A stretch of DNA of 64,000 bases, taken from positions 3,224,001 to 3,288,000 of the forward strand of contig CBDHGL010000003.1 of the NCBI GenBank assembly GCA_965263105.1, written 5' to 3'. The position numbers and the translations under genes were made by a program. Source of the stretch: JBCCTX01 sp965263105 (GTDB lineage: Bacteria; Bacteroidota; Bacteroidia; J057). Positions 45,664-54,457 of this stretch are shown one piece after another; position 1 is the first letter of the stretch, and every line of letters starts with the position of its first letter. A model generated the notes under the pieces. It had not been told where the DNA came from. It did not search any database and saw only the letters and a program-made list of their open reading frames with translations.

Positions 45664-47982
45664 ATGGCAAAAAACCTGCTAATTGTAGAGTCCCCTGCCA
45701 AAGCCAAAACCATTGAAAAGTATCTGGGTAAAGAATTTACCGTCAAAGCCAGCTATGGTCATGTAAGAGATTTACCCAAGGGCGATGATGCCATTGATGT
45801 GGAGAATGGTTTTGAACCCAAGTATGAAATCCTCCCAGATAAAAAATCTGTCATCAGTGAATTGAAGAAACTCATCAAGAAGGCTGATACAGTTTGGTTG
45901 GCCACGGATGAAGATAGGGAGGGAGAAGCTATTTCCTGGCACCTTGCCTATTCTTTGGGTTTGGACCTAGATACCACCCAGCGAATAGTTTTTAATGAGA
46001 TTACGAAGAAAGCTGTTCAGAACGCTATAGAGAATCCAAGGAGGATTGATCAAAACCTAGTGCATGCTCAACAAGCCAGAAGGGTACTAGACCGACTAGT
46101 GGGTTTTGAACTATCTCCTATTCTGTGGAGAAAAGTGAAAACAGGTCTTTCTGCAGGAAGAGTTCAATCGGTAGCTGTCCGTTTGATTGTAGACCGGGAG
46201 AGAGAAATCATGGCTTTTACTCCCGTTCCCTTTTTCCGAGTAAATGGAGAGTTTACGTTAGATAAAGGAGCACGCCTAAAAGCAGAATATCCTAAACGCT
46301 TAGACACCCGCGACGCCGCCGAGAGTTTTTTGAGTTCCTGTATGGGTGCTTCCTATACGGTATCAGATTTGGAGACTAAGCCAGCTAAGAAATCTCCTAC
46401 TGCCCCGTTTACGACTTCTACACTACAGCAAGAGGCGAGCCGGAAGCTGGGCTTTTCTGTTGCTCAGACCATGCGAGTTGCCCAATCACTTTATGAGGCA
46501 GGGAAAATCACCTATATGCGTACTGATAGCGTAAATCTATCAACGCAGGCACAGGGGCAGGCAGCTCAAGTAATAGAGAATTTGTATGGGAAGGAATATG
46601 CCCATACCCGACAATTTCGCACCAAAAATTCTAATGCCCAGGAAGCGCACGAAGCCATTCGCCCTACGGATTTTTCCCTGAACAAGGTCGAAGGAGATCG
46701 AAATGAGATACGCCTTTACGAGTTGATATGGAAGCGAGCCTTGGCTTCTCAGATGGCTGATGCTAGATTGGAACGCACGACCGTAACCATTGATATTTCC
46801 ACCAATAAAGAGAAGCTTAAAGCTAAAGGGGAAGTCATTACTTTCGAAGGGTTTTTGAAGGTGTACCTGGAGTCTCAAGATGAAGAAAAATCTGAGGATG
46901 AGGTGGAAGGGATGCTTCCTCCTCTGACGGTAGGTCAACTGTTGGACTTAGATAGTTTGATTGCCCTACAACGATTCACCCGGTCTCAGGCAAGGTATAC
47001 AGAGGCTAGTTTGGTGAAAAAACTGGAAGAATTGGGAATAGGACGACCTTCTACCTATGCCCCAACAATATCCACTATTCAAAAGAGAAACTACGTAGTA
47101 AAGGAAAGCCGGGAGGGTACCCCCAGAGAGTACGTAAAACTCACCCTTAAAAATGATGAACTGAGCTCCGAAAAACTCACGGAGAATACTGGGGCTGAAA
47201 AGAATAAGCTATTCCCCTCAGATCTGGGAATGGTGGTAAACGATTTCTTGGTTAAATATTTCCCAGCTATACTGGATTTTTCTTTTACGGCCAAGGTTGA
47301 GGAGGAATTCGATGAGATTGCCGGAGGGAAAAAGACTTGGAATGAAATGATAGCAGGTTTTTACGATGATTTTGCCCCTCATGCAAAACACATTAAAGAG
47401 ACTGCGGATCGCCAGGCTGGAGAACGTGAGTTAGGAATAGACCCCAAATCTGAGAGAAAGGTGATAGCTAGGTTAGGTCGTTATGGCCCGATGATTCAGA
47501 TTGGTTCTAGCGATGAAGAGGAAAAGCCTAGGTACTCCAAACTGAGACCCAATCAGCGATTGGAAACCATCACTCTGGAAGAGGCACTTGAACTCTTCAA
47601 ACTTCCTAGAATCTTGGGAGAATTTGAAGAAACTCCTGTAAAGGTAAATATAGGTCGCTTTGGTCCCTATGTACAATTGGAAAAATTATTTGCTTCCTTA
47701 GATAAAGAGGACGATCCATATACGATAACCCTCGATCGAGCCATTGAGCTGATCCGGTTGAAAAGGGAGAAAGAGGCGAATAAAATTATTAAACACTTAA
47801 GCGATGATTGTCAGATTTTGAGAGGGAGATGGGGGCCCTACATTAAGATTCAAGGAAATAATGTGAAAATTCCCAAAGATATTGCCCCAGAAAATCTTAC
47901 CTTAGAGGACTGTGAACGGCTTTTGGAAGAACACAAGTCGAAACCCAAAAAAACCAAAGGGAAAAAAAAGAAAGCAAAATAG
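45664..47982 (+). CDS. topA: DNA topoisomerase I
   Basis: 772 residues of type IA topoisomerase. The Toprim domain starts KNLLIVESPAKAKTIEKYLG and holds the acidic triad in ATDEDREGEA; the catalytic tyrosine is Tyr284 in ITYMRTDS; LGIGRPSTYAPTIS is a further signature. The C-terminal third has Toprim-associated repeats (LGRYGPMIQIG, IGRFGPYVQL, RGRWGPYIKI) rather than cysteine zinc fingers, followed by a very basic tail KPKKTKGKKKKAK. It relaxes negative supercoils. Start and length are normal for Bacteroidota. Confidence 0.97.
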   Translation: MAKNLLIVESPAKAKTIEKYLGKEFTVKASYGHVRDLPKGDDAIDVENGFEPKYEILPDKKSVISELKKLIKKADTVWLATDEDREGEAISWHLAYSLGLDLDTTQRIVFNEITKKAVQNAIENPRRIDQNLVHAQQARRVLDRLVGFELSPILWRKVKTGLSAGRVQSVAVRLIVDREREIMAFTPVPFFRVNGEFTLDKGARLKAEYPKRLDTRDAAESFLSSCMGASYTVSDLETKPAKKSPTAPFTTSTLQQEASRKLGFSVAQTMRVAQSLYEAGKITYMRTDSVNLSTQAQGQAAQVIENLYGKEYAHTRQFRTKNSNAQEAHEAIRPTDFSLNKVEGDRNEIRLYELIWKRALASQMADARLERTTVTIDISTNKEKLKAKGEVITFEGFLKVYLESQDEEKSEDEVEGMLPPLTVGQLLDLDSLIALQRFTRSQARYTEASLVKKLEELGIGRPSTYAPTISTIQKRNYVVKESREGTPREYVKLTLKNDELSSEKLTENTGAEKNKLFPSDLGMVVNDFLVKYFPAILDFSFTAKVEEEFDEIAGGKKTWNEMIAGFYDDFAPHAKHIKETADRQAGERELGIDPKSERKVIARLGRYGPMIQIGSSDEEEKPRYSKLRPNQRLETITLEEALELFKLPRILGEFEETPVKVNIGRFGPYVQLEKLFASLDKEDDPYTITLDRAIELIRLKREKEANKIIKHLSDDCQILRGRWGPYIKIQGNNVKIPKDIAPENLTLEDCERLLEEHKSKPKKTKGKKKKAK

Positions 47983-48015
47983 TCTTAGACTATCCTGACC
48001 TTTTATAGCTGCCAA

Positions 48016-48435
48016 ATGAATTTCGGGATGAAAAGAGAACTCAATTTTATTATGCTCATTGACGATGATCTGGCGGCCAATTATTTTCACAAAATTATCA
48101 TTGAGGACGCCAAGATCGGGGAAAAACTCAAGGTTTTCCCATCTGGTCAAGAAGCGCTGGATTACCTTGCTTCTGCCAAAGAAAGGAATTACCCCCTTCC
48201 AGATTTGATATTGCTGGATATAAATATGCCAAGAATAGATGGATGGCAATTTATGGGAGAGTTCCGCAAACTGGGGATTTGGGAGAATTCTCCTACGCGG
48301 ATTGTAATGTTAACCACTTCTTCTAATCCCAGAGATAAAGAAAGGGCGGATAAGATTGAGGAAATCGTCGATCTTATCAATAAACCCTTATCAGTTGAGA
48401 AATTGCAGATGCTAAAAGAAAAATTTTATACCTGA
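48016..48435 (+). CDS. single-domain response regulator (REC only)
   Basis: 139 residues, all receiver domain: LIDDDLAANYF acidic pocket, phosphoacceptor Asp in LILLDINMPRIDGW, Thr/Ser in VMLTTSSNP, and switch lysine in LINKPLS. No output domain, as for CheY-like or relay proteins. A second possible start is Met5 (48028), which would shorten the non-conserved head. It lies 33 bp downstream of topA and overlaps the convergent STAS gene by 10 bp. Confidence 0.9.
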   Translation: MNFGMKRELNFIMLIDDDLAANYFHKIIIEDAKIGEKLKVFPSGQEALDYLASAKERNYPLPDLILLDINMPRIDGWQFMGEFRKLGIWENSPTRIVMLTTSSNPRDKERADKIEEIVDLINKPLSVEKLQMLKEKFYT

Positions 48436-48776
48436 CTCTTGTAGCTTTCAACAGCTTCCGGCGTTGTCTCATGCACCTGAAAAATAGTGTTTAGTTTGGT
48501 AATAAGTAATAAGTTTTGAATATACGCAGAGGGGTTGGCCAAAATCACTTCTCCCCCTATTTTTCTCGCTTTTGTTAGAAGGGTTATTAAAACCCCCAAC
48601 CCACTACTGTTGATGTGTTGGAGCTTTTCCAAGTCAATAACGTATTGCTTATAGCCTTCCTCCAACTTTTCGTTGAGGGATTCCGTTATGGATAGGCCAT
48701 CTGTTTCACCAATTAAGTTTCCCTGGAGTTTGTATATGCCTATTTTATTTTCAGCAGTTGAAAAAGAAAATTCCAT
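48426..48776 (-). CDS. STAS-domain anti-sigma-factor-antagonist-like protein
   Basis: 116 residues, full-length STAS domain: YKLQGNLIGETDGLSITESL, then YVIDLEKLQHINSSGLGVLITLLTKARKIGGEVILANP. The serine in HINSSGLGVL is where SpoIIAA-type proteins are phosphorylated by their cognate kinase. Likely part of a partner-switching pathway; the kinase and phosphatase are not next to it. Its 3' end overlaps the response regulator gene tail to tail. Upstream, 36 bp away, lies the Fur-family gene on the same strand. Confidence 0.9.
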   Translation of the reverse strand: MEFSFSTAENKIGIYKLQGNLIGETDGLSITESLNEKLEEGYKQYVIDLEKLQHINSSGLGVLITLLTKARKIGGEVILANPSAYIQNLLLITKLNTIFQVHETTPEAVESYKSQV

Positions 48777-48812
48777 GTTTGAATTGATTAAAATGAATTA
48801 AAATGATGGAAA

Positions 48813-49289
48813 TCAGTTTTTCCCTTCACACGTTTCCTTATTGCACCTTCCATACAAGGTAAGGGCGTGATAGCTTACCTCAAAGTTGAAAATATTTCCA
48901 ATAGTTTGCTCAATTTCCCCTAAACGAGGATCACAAAATTCCATAACCTTTCCGCAATCAATACAGATCATGTGATCGTGTTGCTTATATCCGTAGGACT
49001 TTTCGTATAAAGCTTGTACCGTTCCAAACTGATGACGCTTCACCAGATCACATTCTACTAAAAGATCCAGGGTATTATAGACAGTTGCACGACTTACCCG
49101 ATAATTTTTATTTTTCATTTGGATATAAAGAGACTCCACATCAAAATGATCTGAGCGATTATATATTTCTTCTAAAATAGCAAATCGCTCTGGGGTTTTC
49201 CTTTGCCCCTTTTTATCCAGGTAGGTGGAAAATATTTCTTTTACTTTTTCCAGGCGTTCCTGGTGTTGTACGGGAGGGACCTCTGGCAT
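48813..49289 (-). CDS. Fur family metal/peroxide-responsive repressor
   Basis: 158 residues. The winged helix is GQRKTPERFAILEEIYNRSDHFDVESLY with recognition helix RVSRATVYNTLDLLVECDLV; the metal-binding dimer domain has KQHDHMICIDCGKVMEFCD and a second cysteine pair in GRCNKETCEG (structural zinc). Whether it senses iron (Fur), zinc (Zur) or peroxide (PerR) cannot be decided from motifs alone. It precedes the STAS gene by 36 bp. Confidence 0.92.
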   Translation of the reverse strand: MPEVPPVQHQERLEKVKEIFSTYLDKKGQRKTPERFAILEEIYNRSDHFDVESLYIQMKNKNYRVSRATVYNTLDLLVECDLVKRHQFGTVQALYEKSYGYKQHDHMICIDCGKVMEFCDPRLGEIEQTIGNIFNFEVSYHALTLYGRCNKETCEGKN

Positions 49290-49401
49290 AGTGAATTATT
49301 TTAACAGATTCCTGAGTTAGGGGTCAAAATTACGAAAAAACCTTCCTTTGTCTACCATCGGGTAGAGAATTATGTGGAGGGGTTGCAGCAATGTCAAGGC
49401 C

Positions 49402-49530
49402 CTATTTTTTCCTACGAGATCTGCGATTCTTTCCCGTCTCTTCTTTTAGTGTCCTTTGAATAGCCCAATAGGTAAAATAGCAGGTCCCCGCAAATAGAGC
49501 AATGAGGAAAATGGTAGTGAAAACATTCAT
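49402..49530 (-). CDS. 42-residue single-helix membrane protein
   Basis: An ATG at 49530 opens MNVFTTIFLIALFAGTCYF, one transmembrane helix, then TYWAIQRTLKEETGKNRRSRRKK, a positively charged tail, and stops at 49402. The hydrophobic-then-basic design fits an inner-membrane miniprotein with cytoplasmic C-terminus. It lies between the groEL terminator and the Fur gene on the same strand. No family recognised; the modest evidence is composition and position. Confidence 0.5.
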   Translation of the reverse strand: MNVFTTIFLIALFAGTCYFTYWAIQRTLKEETGKNRRSRRKK

Positions 49531-49584
49531 ATCCTACTGAGTGGTAGTGTGAATCAAATAAGATAAAAATTTCTACCTGGGATT

Positions 49585-49622
49585 CAAAAAAAAGAGGAAG
49601 TCAGTTTACAGGACTTCCTCTT
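49585..49622 (-). terminator. rho-independent terminator of groES-groEL
   Basis: AAGAGGAAGTC (49592-49602) pairs perfectly with GACTTCCTCTT (49612-49622), 9-nt loop. Read leftward a run of T residues follows (49585-49593). It starts 25 bp after the groEL stop. Confidence 0.93.
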
Positions 49623-49646
49623 ATGTAAGATATGATATGTATTTGC

Positions 49647-51299
49647 TTACATCATTCCGCCCATTCCTCCACCATGTGAGTGAGGAGGCATAGCCGGCTC
49701 TGGCTCAGGTTCATCCGTGATCACACATTCGGTGGTAAGCATCATCCCTGAAATGGAAGCTGCATTTTCAAGCGCAGAACGGGTAACCTTTGTAGGATCG
49801 ATGATACCGGTTGAGAAGAAGTTTTGATACTCCTCAATTCTGGCATTATATCCATAATCTGTTTCCGTCCCAGCCATTACGGCATTTAAGATAACCCCCG
49901 ATTCCTTACCTGCATTTTCAACAATCTGGCGGAGAGGCTCCTCCAGAGCTTTGGCTACAATGCTGACTCCAATACCCAGATCACCTTTCAGGAATTCATC
50001 ATTAATCCCACCAGAACCTTTTTGGATCGACTTTATGGCACGAACTAAGGCTACTCCACCGCCAGGAATAATTCCTTCTTCTACAGCGGCTTTGGTGGCA
50101 TGTAAAGCATCGTCTACGCGATCCTTCTTCTCTTTCATCTCTACTTCAGTAGCTGCACCTACATAGATAACTGCTACACCACCAGACAATTTTGCCAGTC
50201 TTTCCTGGAGTTTTTCTTTGTCGTAATCAGAAGTAGTAGTTTCAATCTGAGACTTTATTTGCTGAACACGAGTTTTGATGAACTCTTCATTTCCCGATCC
50301 ATCTACAATTGTCGTATTGTCTTTATCAATTGTGATTTTCTGGGCTGAACCCAACATATCTAGGGTAGTATTTTCCAATTTGAAACCGCGCTCCTCAGAT
50401 ATCACAGTCCCGCCGGAAAGAACAGCTAAATCTTCTAACATAGCTTTTCTTCTGTCTCCAAAACCAGGAGCTTTCACAGCAGCGATTTTAAGAGATCCAC
50501 GGATTTTGTTAACAACTAATGTGGCCAATGCTTCTCCATCGATGTCTTCAGCAATGATCAATAAAGGACGACCTGTCTGAACGGACTGTTCCAGGATGGG
50601 AAGCAAATCCTTCATTTGGGAAATCTTCTTGTCGTGAAGAAGAATGTAAGGATTCTCTAATTCAGCTTCCATCTTGTCAGGGTTGGTAACAAAATAGGGA
50701 GATAGGTATCCACGATCAAACTGCATCCCCTCTACCACCTCTAGATAAGTTTCCAAGCCTTTGGCTTCTTCAACGGTAATGACCCCGTCTTTTCCTACTT
50801 TGTCCATTGCATCTGCAATGAATTGACCGATTTCTGTATCGTTATTAGAAGAGATGGTGGCTACCTGAGCAATTTCCTTGGAATCGCCTATCGTTTTAGA
50901 CATTTTAGACAACTCAGCAACGACTACTTTGGTAGCTTCTTCAATACCCTTTTTCAACTCCATTGGATTTACACCAGCAGTAACGTTCTTCAACCCTTCA
51001 CGGATCATAGCTTGAGCCAGTACGGTGGCAGTGGTTGTCCCGTCTCCAGCGACATCAGCTGTTTTAGAGGCTACTTCTTTTACCATTTGAGCACCCATGT
51101 TTTCGATAGGGTCCTGGAGCTCTATTTCTTTGGCAACAGTTACGCCGTCTTTGGTAATATTAGGTGCGCCAAATTTTTTATCGATTACGACATTTCTCCC
51201 CTTAGGGCCTAGGGTTACTTTTACAGCGTTTGCCAGAGCATCAACTCCTTTTTTCAATTTATCCCTGGCATCTACGTTAAATTCAATGTGTTTAGACAT
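49647..51299 (-). CDS. groEL: chaperonin GroEL
   Basis: 550 residues from ATG 51299 (MSKHIEFNVDARDKLKKG); an in-frame extension of 28 residues upstream is not conserved in the family. VTLGPKGRNVVIDKKFG, VAGDGTTTATVLAQAM, ATISSNNDTEIG, GGVAVIYVGAATEVEMKEKKDRV and the C-terminal Gly-Met-rich tail HGGGMGGMM identify the group I chaperonin. It folds proteins with GroES in the cytoplasm. The gene follows groES by 55 bp and ends at a strong terminator. Confidence 0.99.
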   Translation of the reverse strand: MSKHIEFNVDARDKLKKGVDALANAVKVTLGPKGRNVVIDKKFGAPNITKDGVTVAKEIELQDPIENMGAQMVKEVASKTADVAGDGTTTATVLAQAMIREGLKNVTAGVNPMELKKGIEEATKVVVAELSKMSKTIGDSKEIAQVATISSNNDTEIGQFIADAMDKVGKDGVITVEEAKGLETYLEVVEGMQFDRGYLSPYFVTNPDKMEAELENPYILLHDKKISQMKDLLPILEQSVQTGRPLLIIAEDIDGEALATLVVNKIRGSLKIAAVKAPGFGDRRKAMLEDLAVLSGGTVISEERGFKLENTTLDMLGSAQKITIDKDNTTIVDGSGNEEFIKTRVQQIKSQIETTTSDYDKEKLQERLAKLSGGVAVIYVGAATEVEMKEKKDRVDDALHATKAAVEEGIIPGGGVALVRAIKSIQKGSGGINDEFLKGDLGIGVSIVAKALEEPLRQIVENAGKESGVILNAVMAGTETDYGYNARIEEYQNFFSTGIIDPTKVTRSALENAASISGMMLTTECVITDEPEPEPAMPPHSHGGGMGGMM

Positions 51300-51354
51300 T
51301 GCTTGGTTATTTTTTATTGTTAGAAATAGTAATAATAAGGTGTATACCTTAAAG

Positions 51355-51630
51355 TTAAATGACTGCGAGAATATCAGACTCACGCATAATTAAATAATCG
51401 GTCCCTTCAATTGTGATTTCTGTACCAGAATACTTTCCATACAGAACGGTATCACCCACAGTTACGGTAGTAGGTTCATCTTTTTTTCCGGGTCCTACAG
51501 CCACTACTTTGCCTTTCTGAGGCTTTTCTTTTGCTGTATCAGGAATGATAATGCCTGATGCGGTCTTATCCTCAGCGGGAGCTGGCTCGACCAGCACTCT
51601 GTCAGACAATGGTTTAATGTTTAATGCCAT
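51355..51630 (-). CDS. groES: co-chaperonin GroES
   Basis: 91 residues. KPLSDRVLVEPAPAEDKTASGIIIPDTAKEKPQKG is the N-terminal barrel and mobile loop, followed by VVAVGPG, VGDTVLYGKYSGTEI and YLIMRESDILAVI. It caps GroEL. First gene of the groESL operon; upstream sequence contains TGnCA-type repeats possibly involved in heat-shock control. Confidence 0.99.
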   Translation of the reverse strand: MALNIKPLSDRVLVEPAPAEDKTASGIIIPDTAKEKPQKGKVVAVGPGKKDEPTTVTVGDTVLYGKYSGTEITIEGTDYLIMRESDILAVI

Positions 51631-51775
51631 AATGTTCTTTTCGCTTTTATAGTTCTAAAGGGTAATGGTTCTTATATGCTCCCAATTTCGAAAAATGTGC
51701 CAATAGAGATTAATCTGACATTTTTTCCTTGAATCCTGCCATTCCTAAAATAAATGTAAGAAATGGATGGATGGC

Positions 51776-51788
51776 GTGTCAAAATGTC
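51776..51788. promoter_or_regulatory. TGTCA-AAA-TGTCA element upstream of groES
   Basis: Two TGTCA words separated by AAA, 146 bp upstream of groES; the same spacing of TGnCA words occurs as TGCCA-AAA-TGGCA before the dnaJ-like gene. Candidate stress regulatory site, inferred. Confidence 0.35.
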
Positions 51789-52219
51789 ATGCTAATGGCG
51801 AGGGCTATATTGGGGTTTGTGAAGGAGATAGAAAAGAGGTATAAAAGTAAGAATGGCAGAGCTTCCTAAGAGAAACTCTGCCAATTACTTATACGGCGGT
51901 CCAGGTGAAGGAAAGGGAAATACCTTATAGCCTTACATGGGCCATATAATGATGTCCCATGTAGGGGGAAAACATGCAGGGGAAAAAGACCAAGGTTGGG
52001 GTGAGTTAAAATCTCTCATACTGTTGAATCCGTTGACAAACACAAAATTTAAATTTTAAAAAATCTAACATATTATTTATTCAAAATTAATAATATATAA
52101 AATGAGATTATAACGAGACACGATACTATTGTCTCAGGAATTGTATCAATACTGACCGTTCATTCCAATGGGGCGGTAAATGGGGTTGGAAAAATAGGAG
52201 AATCCTTACATCAAGAAAA

Positions 52220-52248
52220 AAAATGAGGCTTGGAAAAAGCCTCATTTT
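52220..52248 (-). terminator. rho-independent terminator of the first beta-barrel gene
   Basis: AAAATGAGGCTT (52220-52231) pairs with AAGCCTCATTTT (52237-52248), short loop GGAAA. Read leftward, T residues follow (TTTTTTTTCTT). It is 71 bp after the gene's stop. Confidence 0.85.
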
Positions 52249-52318
52249 CTGTATTTATACCCTAATTTTATGCTTATTCTTTTCCTTTAGTTAAGGATAA
52301 GAGTGAAGGTGATCTTTA

Positions 52319-53170
52319 TTATGGACACTTGATAAAATCTAATATGTAGCTGATGGTTATATTGGTATACCACCAGCCATCTTCGGTCCCACTGTTAGCC
52401 CTAATGGAATTGGGATTTTCTGATAGCTTTAATCCATCAGGTGCCAAAGCTAAGTTAGTCCTATCCGAAAGAACAAAAGCGGTTGGATTTTGGGCAAGTA
52501 ATTCTGCCATATTGGGATAGAAAGTACTGGCATCATCCAAATAATCGGTATACGTTTTTCGAAATCCGGCTTCTGCGGAAATATCCCAGTTTTGTCCTAA
52601 ACGATACCTCAGGCCTATTCCCAATGGGATAGCTATTTGGACCAAACTATAAGGATCAGGATACCTGTTGTCAGGATCTGTCAAGAATTGTCCTTCTGTA
52701 CCTAAAGGCTTCAGTTCAATGAATTCACCATTCAATTCTGCTTTTGGATTAAAAGCAAAAACACTAATTCCTGCAAAGACATAGGGAATCAGCATAGGGC
52801 GCCTGTAGTAGGGTCCCTCGGTAGGAACAAAATCAAAAACCAATTGAGCGTCCAGGGCCGTGATGGGTGAACGAAAATTTAAATTTCTAATTTGAAGTCC
52901 TAGGTTACTGCTTTTGGCATCATCCGCTGCGATAGACCCGTGCGTAGCAACTAAACGTGCTCCCATAAAAGGGTCAAATTTATAGAATATTCCCAGGCTT
53001 GCTGCGGGCCGAGAAAATTTGGGAATTTGTTCTGTAACAACTAAGTCTCCTGTATAATTCATGATTCCCCCTGAAAGGGAAACCGCAAAATAACTTCTGT
53101 TGGGTTGTGCATACAAAGTCACTTGTGCAAAACATAGCCAGCAGAAAACCAGAACAATTATACGTTTCAT
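52319..53170 (-). CDS. DUF6089-like outer-membrane beta-barrel protein (paralog A)
   Basis: 283 residues with signal peptide (IIVLVFCWLCFAQVTLYAQ). The mature chain has alternating beta-strand texture: YFAVSLSGGIMNYTGDLV, ASLGIFYKFDPFMGARLVATHGSIAADDA, LDAQLVFDFVP, LIPYVFAGISVFAFNPKAELNGE, GIGLRYRLGQNWDISAEAGFRKTYTDYLDDAS. These match the DUF6089 barrel found near Bacteroidota outer-membrane biogenesis genes. The C-terminus is unusual: the last strand SYILD is followed by FIKCP instead of an aromatic residue. Paralog of the next gene upstream; both exactly 283 residues. Confidence 0.85.
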   Translation of the reverse strand: MKRIIVLVFCWLCFAQVTLYAQPNRSYFAVSLSGGIMNYTGDLVVTEQIPKFSRPAASLGIFYKFDPFMGARLVATHGSIAADDAKSSNLGLQIRNLNFRSPITALDAQLVFDFVPTEGPYYRRPMLIPYVFAGISVFAFNPKAELNGEFIELKPLGTEGQFLTDPDNRYPDPYSLVQIAIPLGIGLRYRLGQNWDISAEAGFRKTYTDYLDDASTFYPNMAELLAQNPTAFVLSDRTNLALAPDGLKLSENPNSIRANSGTEDGWWYTNITISYILDFIKCP

Positions 53171-53352
53171 ATATGAAGGATCTTATTGTGAATGAAAGGG
53201 TTTTATTCCTTTATGCAAAATTAATGCAAAACTTTCCATAAAAAAGGAGAAAATATAGCTCTCTCTCAAAAAGTCTTAAAAAAGTACATTTAACTTCATA
53301 TAAAATTTTGTTTTAACGCAGTGTATTTCCCTAAATTCATTCTATTAGCCCC

Positions 53353-54204
53353 TTAAGGACATCTTACTACATCAAGTATATAACTCACTGTTATGTTGGT
53401 ATAAAAAAAGCCATCATTGAGATTTTGATTCCCTCTTTTGGAATTTGGGTACTGAGACAATTTATTTCCGTCATTAGAATAGGCCATATTTGTCCGGTCT
53501 GCCAGCAAAAAAGCAGTAGGATTGTGGGACAATAGCTCTTGCATGTCAGGGAAGTAGGTGCTTGTATCATCTAGATAGTCAGTAAAGGTCTTTCTATACC
53601 CTAGCTCTCCTGAAAGATCCCAATTTTGTCCAATTCGATACCTCACTCCAATTCCCATAGGGATGGCTATATTGTATAAACTATAGGGAGAAGGATAGAG
53701 GTTATTGGGATCTGGGAGGTACTGTCCTTCGGTACCCAGTGGTTGTAATTCGACGTATTCCCCATTCAGTTTAGTTTGTGGCTTGAAAGCGAACACACTG
53801 ATGCCAGTAAAGATAAAAGGGATCATAGAACTCCGCCTATAATAAGGCCTTTCAGAGGGCATGAAATCAAATACGACCTGTGCATCTAAAGCCGTAATGG
53901 GAGAAAAGAAGCTCAGGTTCCTTTTTCTTAAGGACCGCTTGGGGTTCTTGGCATCATCCGCTGTTACCGAGCCACGGGTGGCCATAAGCCTAGCACTGAG
54001 AAAAGAATCGAATTTGTAAAAAATTCCCACACTGGCAGCCGGACGAGGAAACTCGAATGACTGTTGCCATGCAACCTGATCTCCTGCATAATTCATTAAT
54101 CCTCCTGACATGGTAACGGCGAAATAACTACAATCTGATTGAGCAACTGAAGAGAGGGGAGCAAGAATAATGATGTAAATAAAAAGTCTGTAGAAAAACC
54201 TCAT
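53353..54204 (-). CDS. DUF6089-like outer-membrane beta-barrel protein (paralog B)
   Basis: 283 residues, signal peptide FYRLFIYIIILAPLSSVAQ. Aligns end to end with paralog A: YFAVTMSGGLMNYAGDQV, ASVGIFYKFDSFLSARLMATRGSVTADDA, LDAQVVFDFMP, MIPFIFTGISVFAFKPQTKLNGE, GIGVRYRIGQNWDLSGELGYRKTFTDYLDDTS and a C-terminal VVRCP. A tandem duplication with substantial divergence, separated by 182 bp that shows no terminator I could recognise, so cotranscription is possible. Function unknown. Confidence 0.85.
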   Translation of the reverse strand: MRFFYRLFIYIIILAPLSSVAQSDCSYFAVTMSGGLMNYAGDQVAWQQSFEFPRPAASVGIFYKFDSFLSARLMATRGSVTADDAKNPKRSLRKRNLSFFSPITALDAQVVFDFMPSERPYYRRSSMIPFIFTGISVFAFKPQTKLNGEYVELQPLGTEGQYLPDPNNLYPSPYSLYNIAIPMGIGVRYRIGQNWDLSGELGYRKTFTDYLDDTSTYFPDMQELLSHNPTAFLLADRTNMAYSNDGNKLSQYPNSKRGNQNLNDGFFYTNITVSYILDVVRCP

Positions 54205-54413
54205 AAACTAAACATAAAGAATCAGTGATAATGAATCGTTAGTTTAATGAGGGGGTATTCTATTTACAGCAAGATCTATGCTATACTCTCTATTTCCAAA
54301 AAGAAAAATACCTCCTTTTTGTACTCAAAAAATTAAGGAGAAAATCGGTGGTATTAGGAAAGGCTGAAAAATCCATTTTTGGAAAGAGGGGGCGGTTTTG
54401 GGAAATAATTAGG

Positions 54414-54441
54414 TTGAAGTGACTTCTGCGTATTATATTTG
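54414..54441 (+). promoter_or_regulatory. Bacteroidota-type promoter of the coiled-coil lipoprotein gene
   Basis: TATATTTG (54434-54441) matches the TAnnTTTG -7 consensus and TTG at 54414-54416 is a possible -33 element 17 bp upstream, slightly short. The start codon is 17 bp downstream of the -7 element. Confidence 0.5.
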
Positions 54442-54457
54442 GTCTTAAAATAAAAAA

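Larger units (their letters stand above)
51631..52318. other. 688-bp intergenic region upstream of groES
   Basis: No supported gene. The left part must hold the groES promoter and contains GTGCCA (about 51697), CTGACATTTTTT (about 51716) and TGTCAAAATGTCA (51776-51788). A hairpin with 8-bp arms lies at 51854-51883 (TGGCAGAG / CTCTGCCA). The middle (about 52020-52110) is very A+T-rich. At the right end is the terminator of the beta-barrel gene. Confidence 0.6.

Noticed and set aside
46540..46938. 132-codon antisense frame inside topA
   Set aside because: It is a shadow of a long conserved gene, with no recognisable motif or upstream signal.
51853..51930. 25-codon open frame upstream of groES
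   Set aside because: It overlaps a hairpin, has no clear ribosome-binding site and its product shows no recognisable feature.
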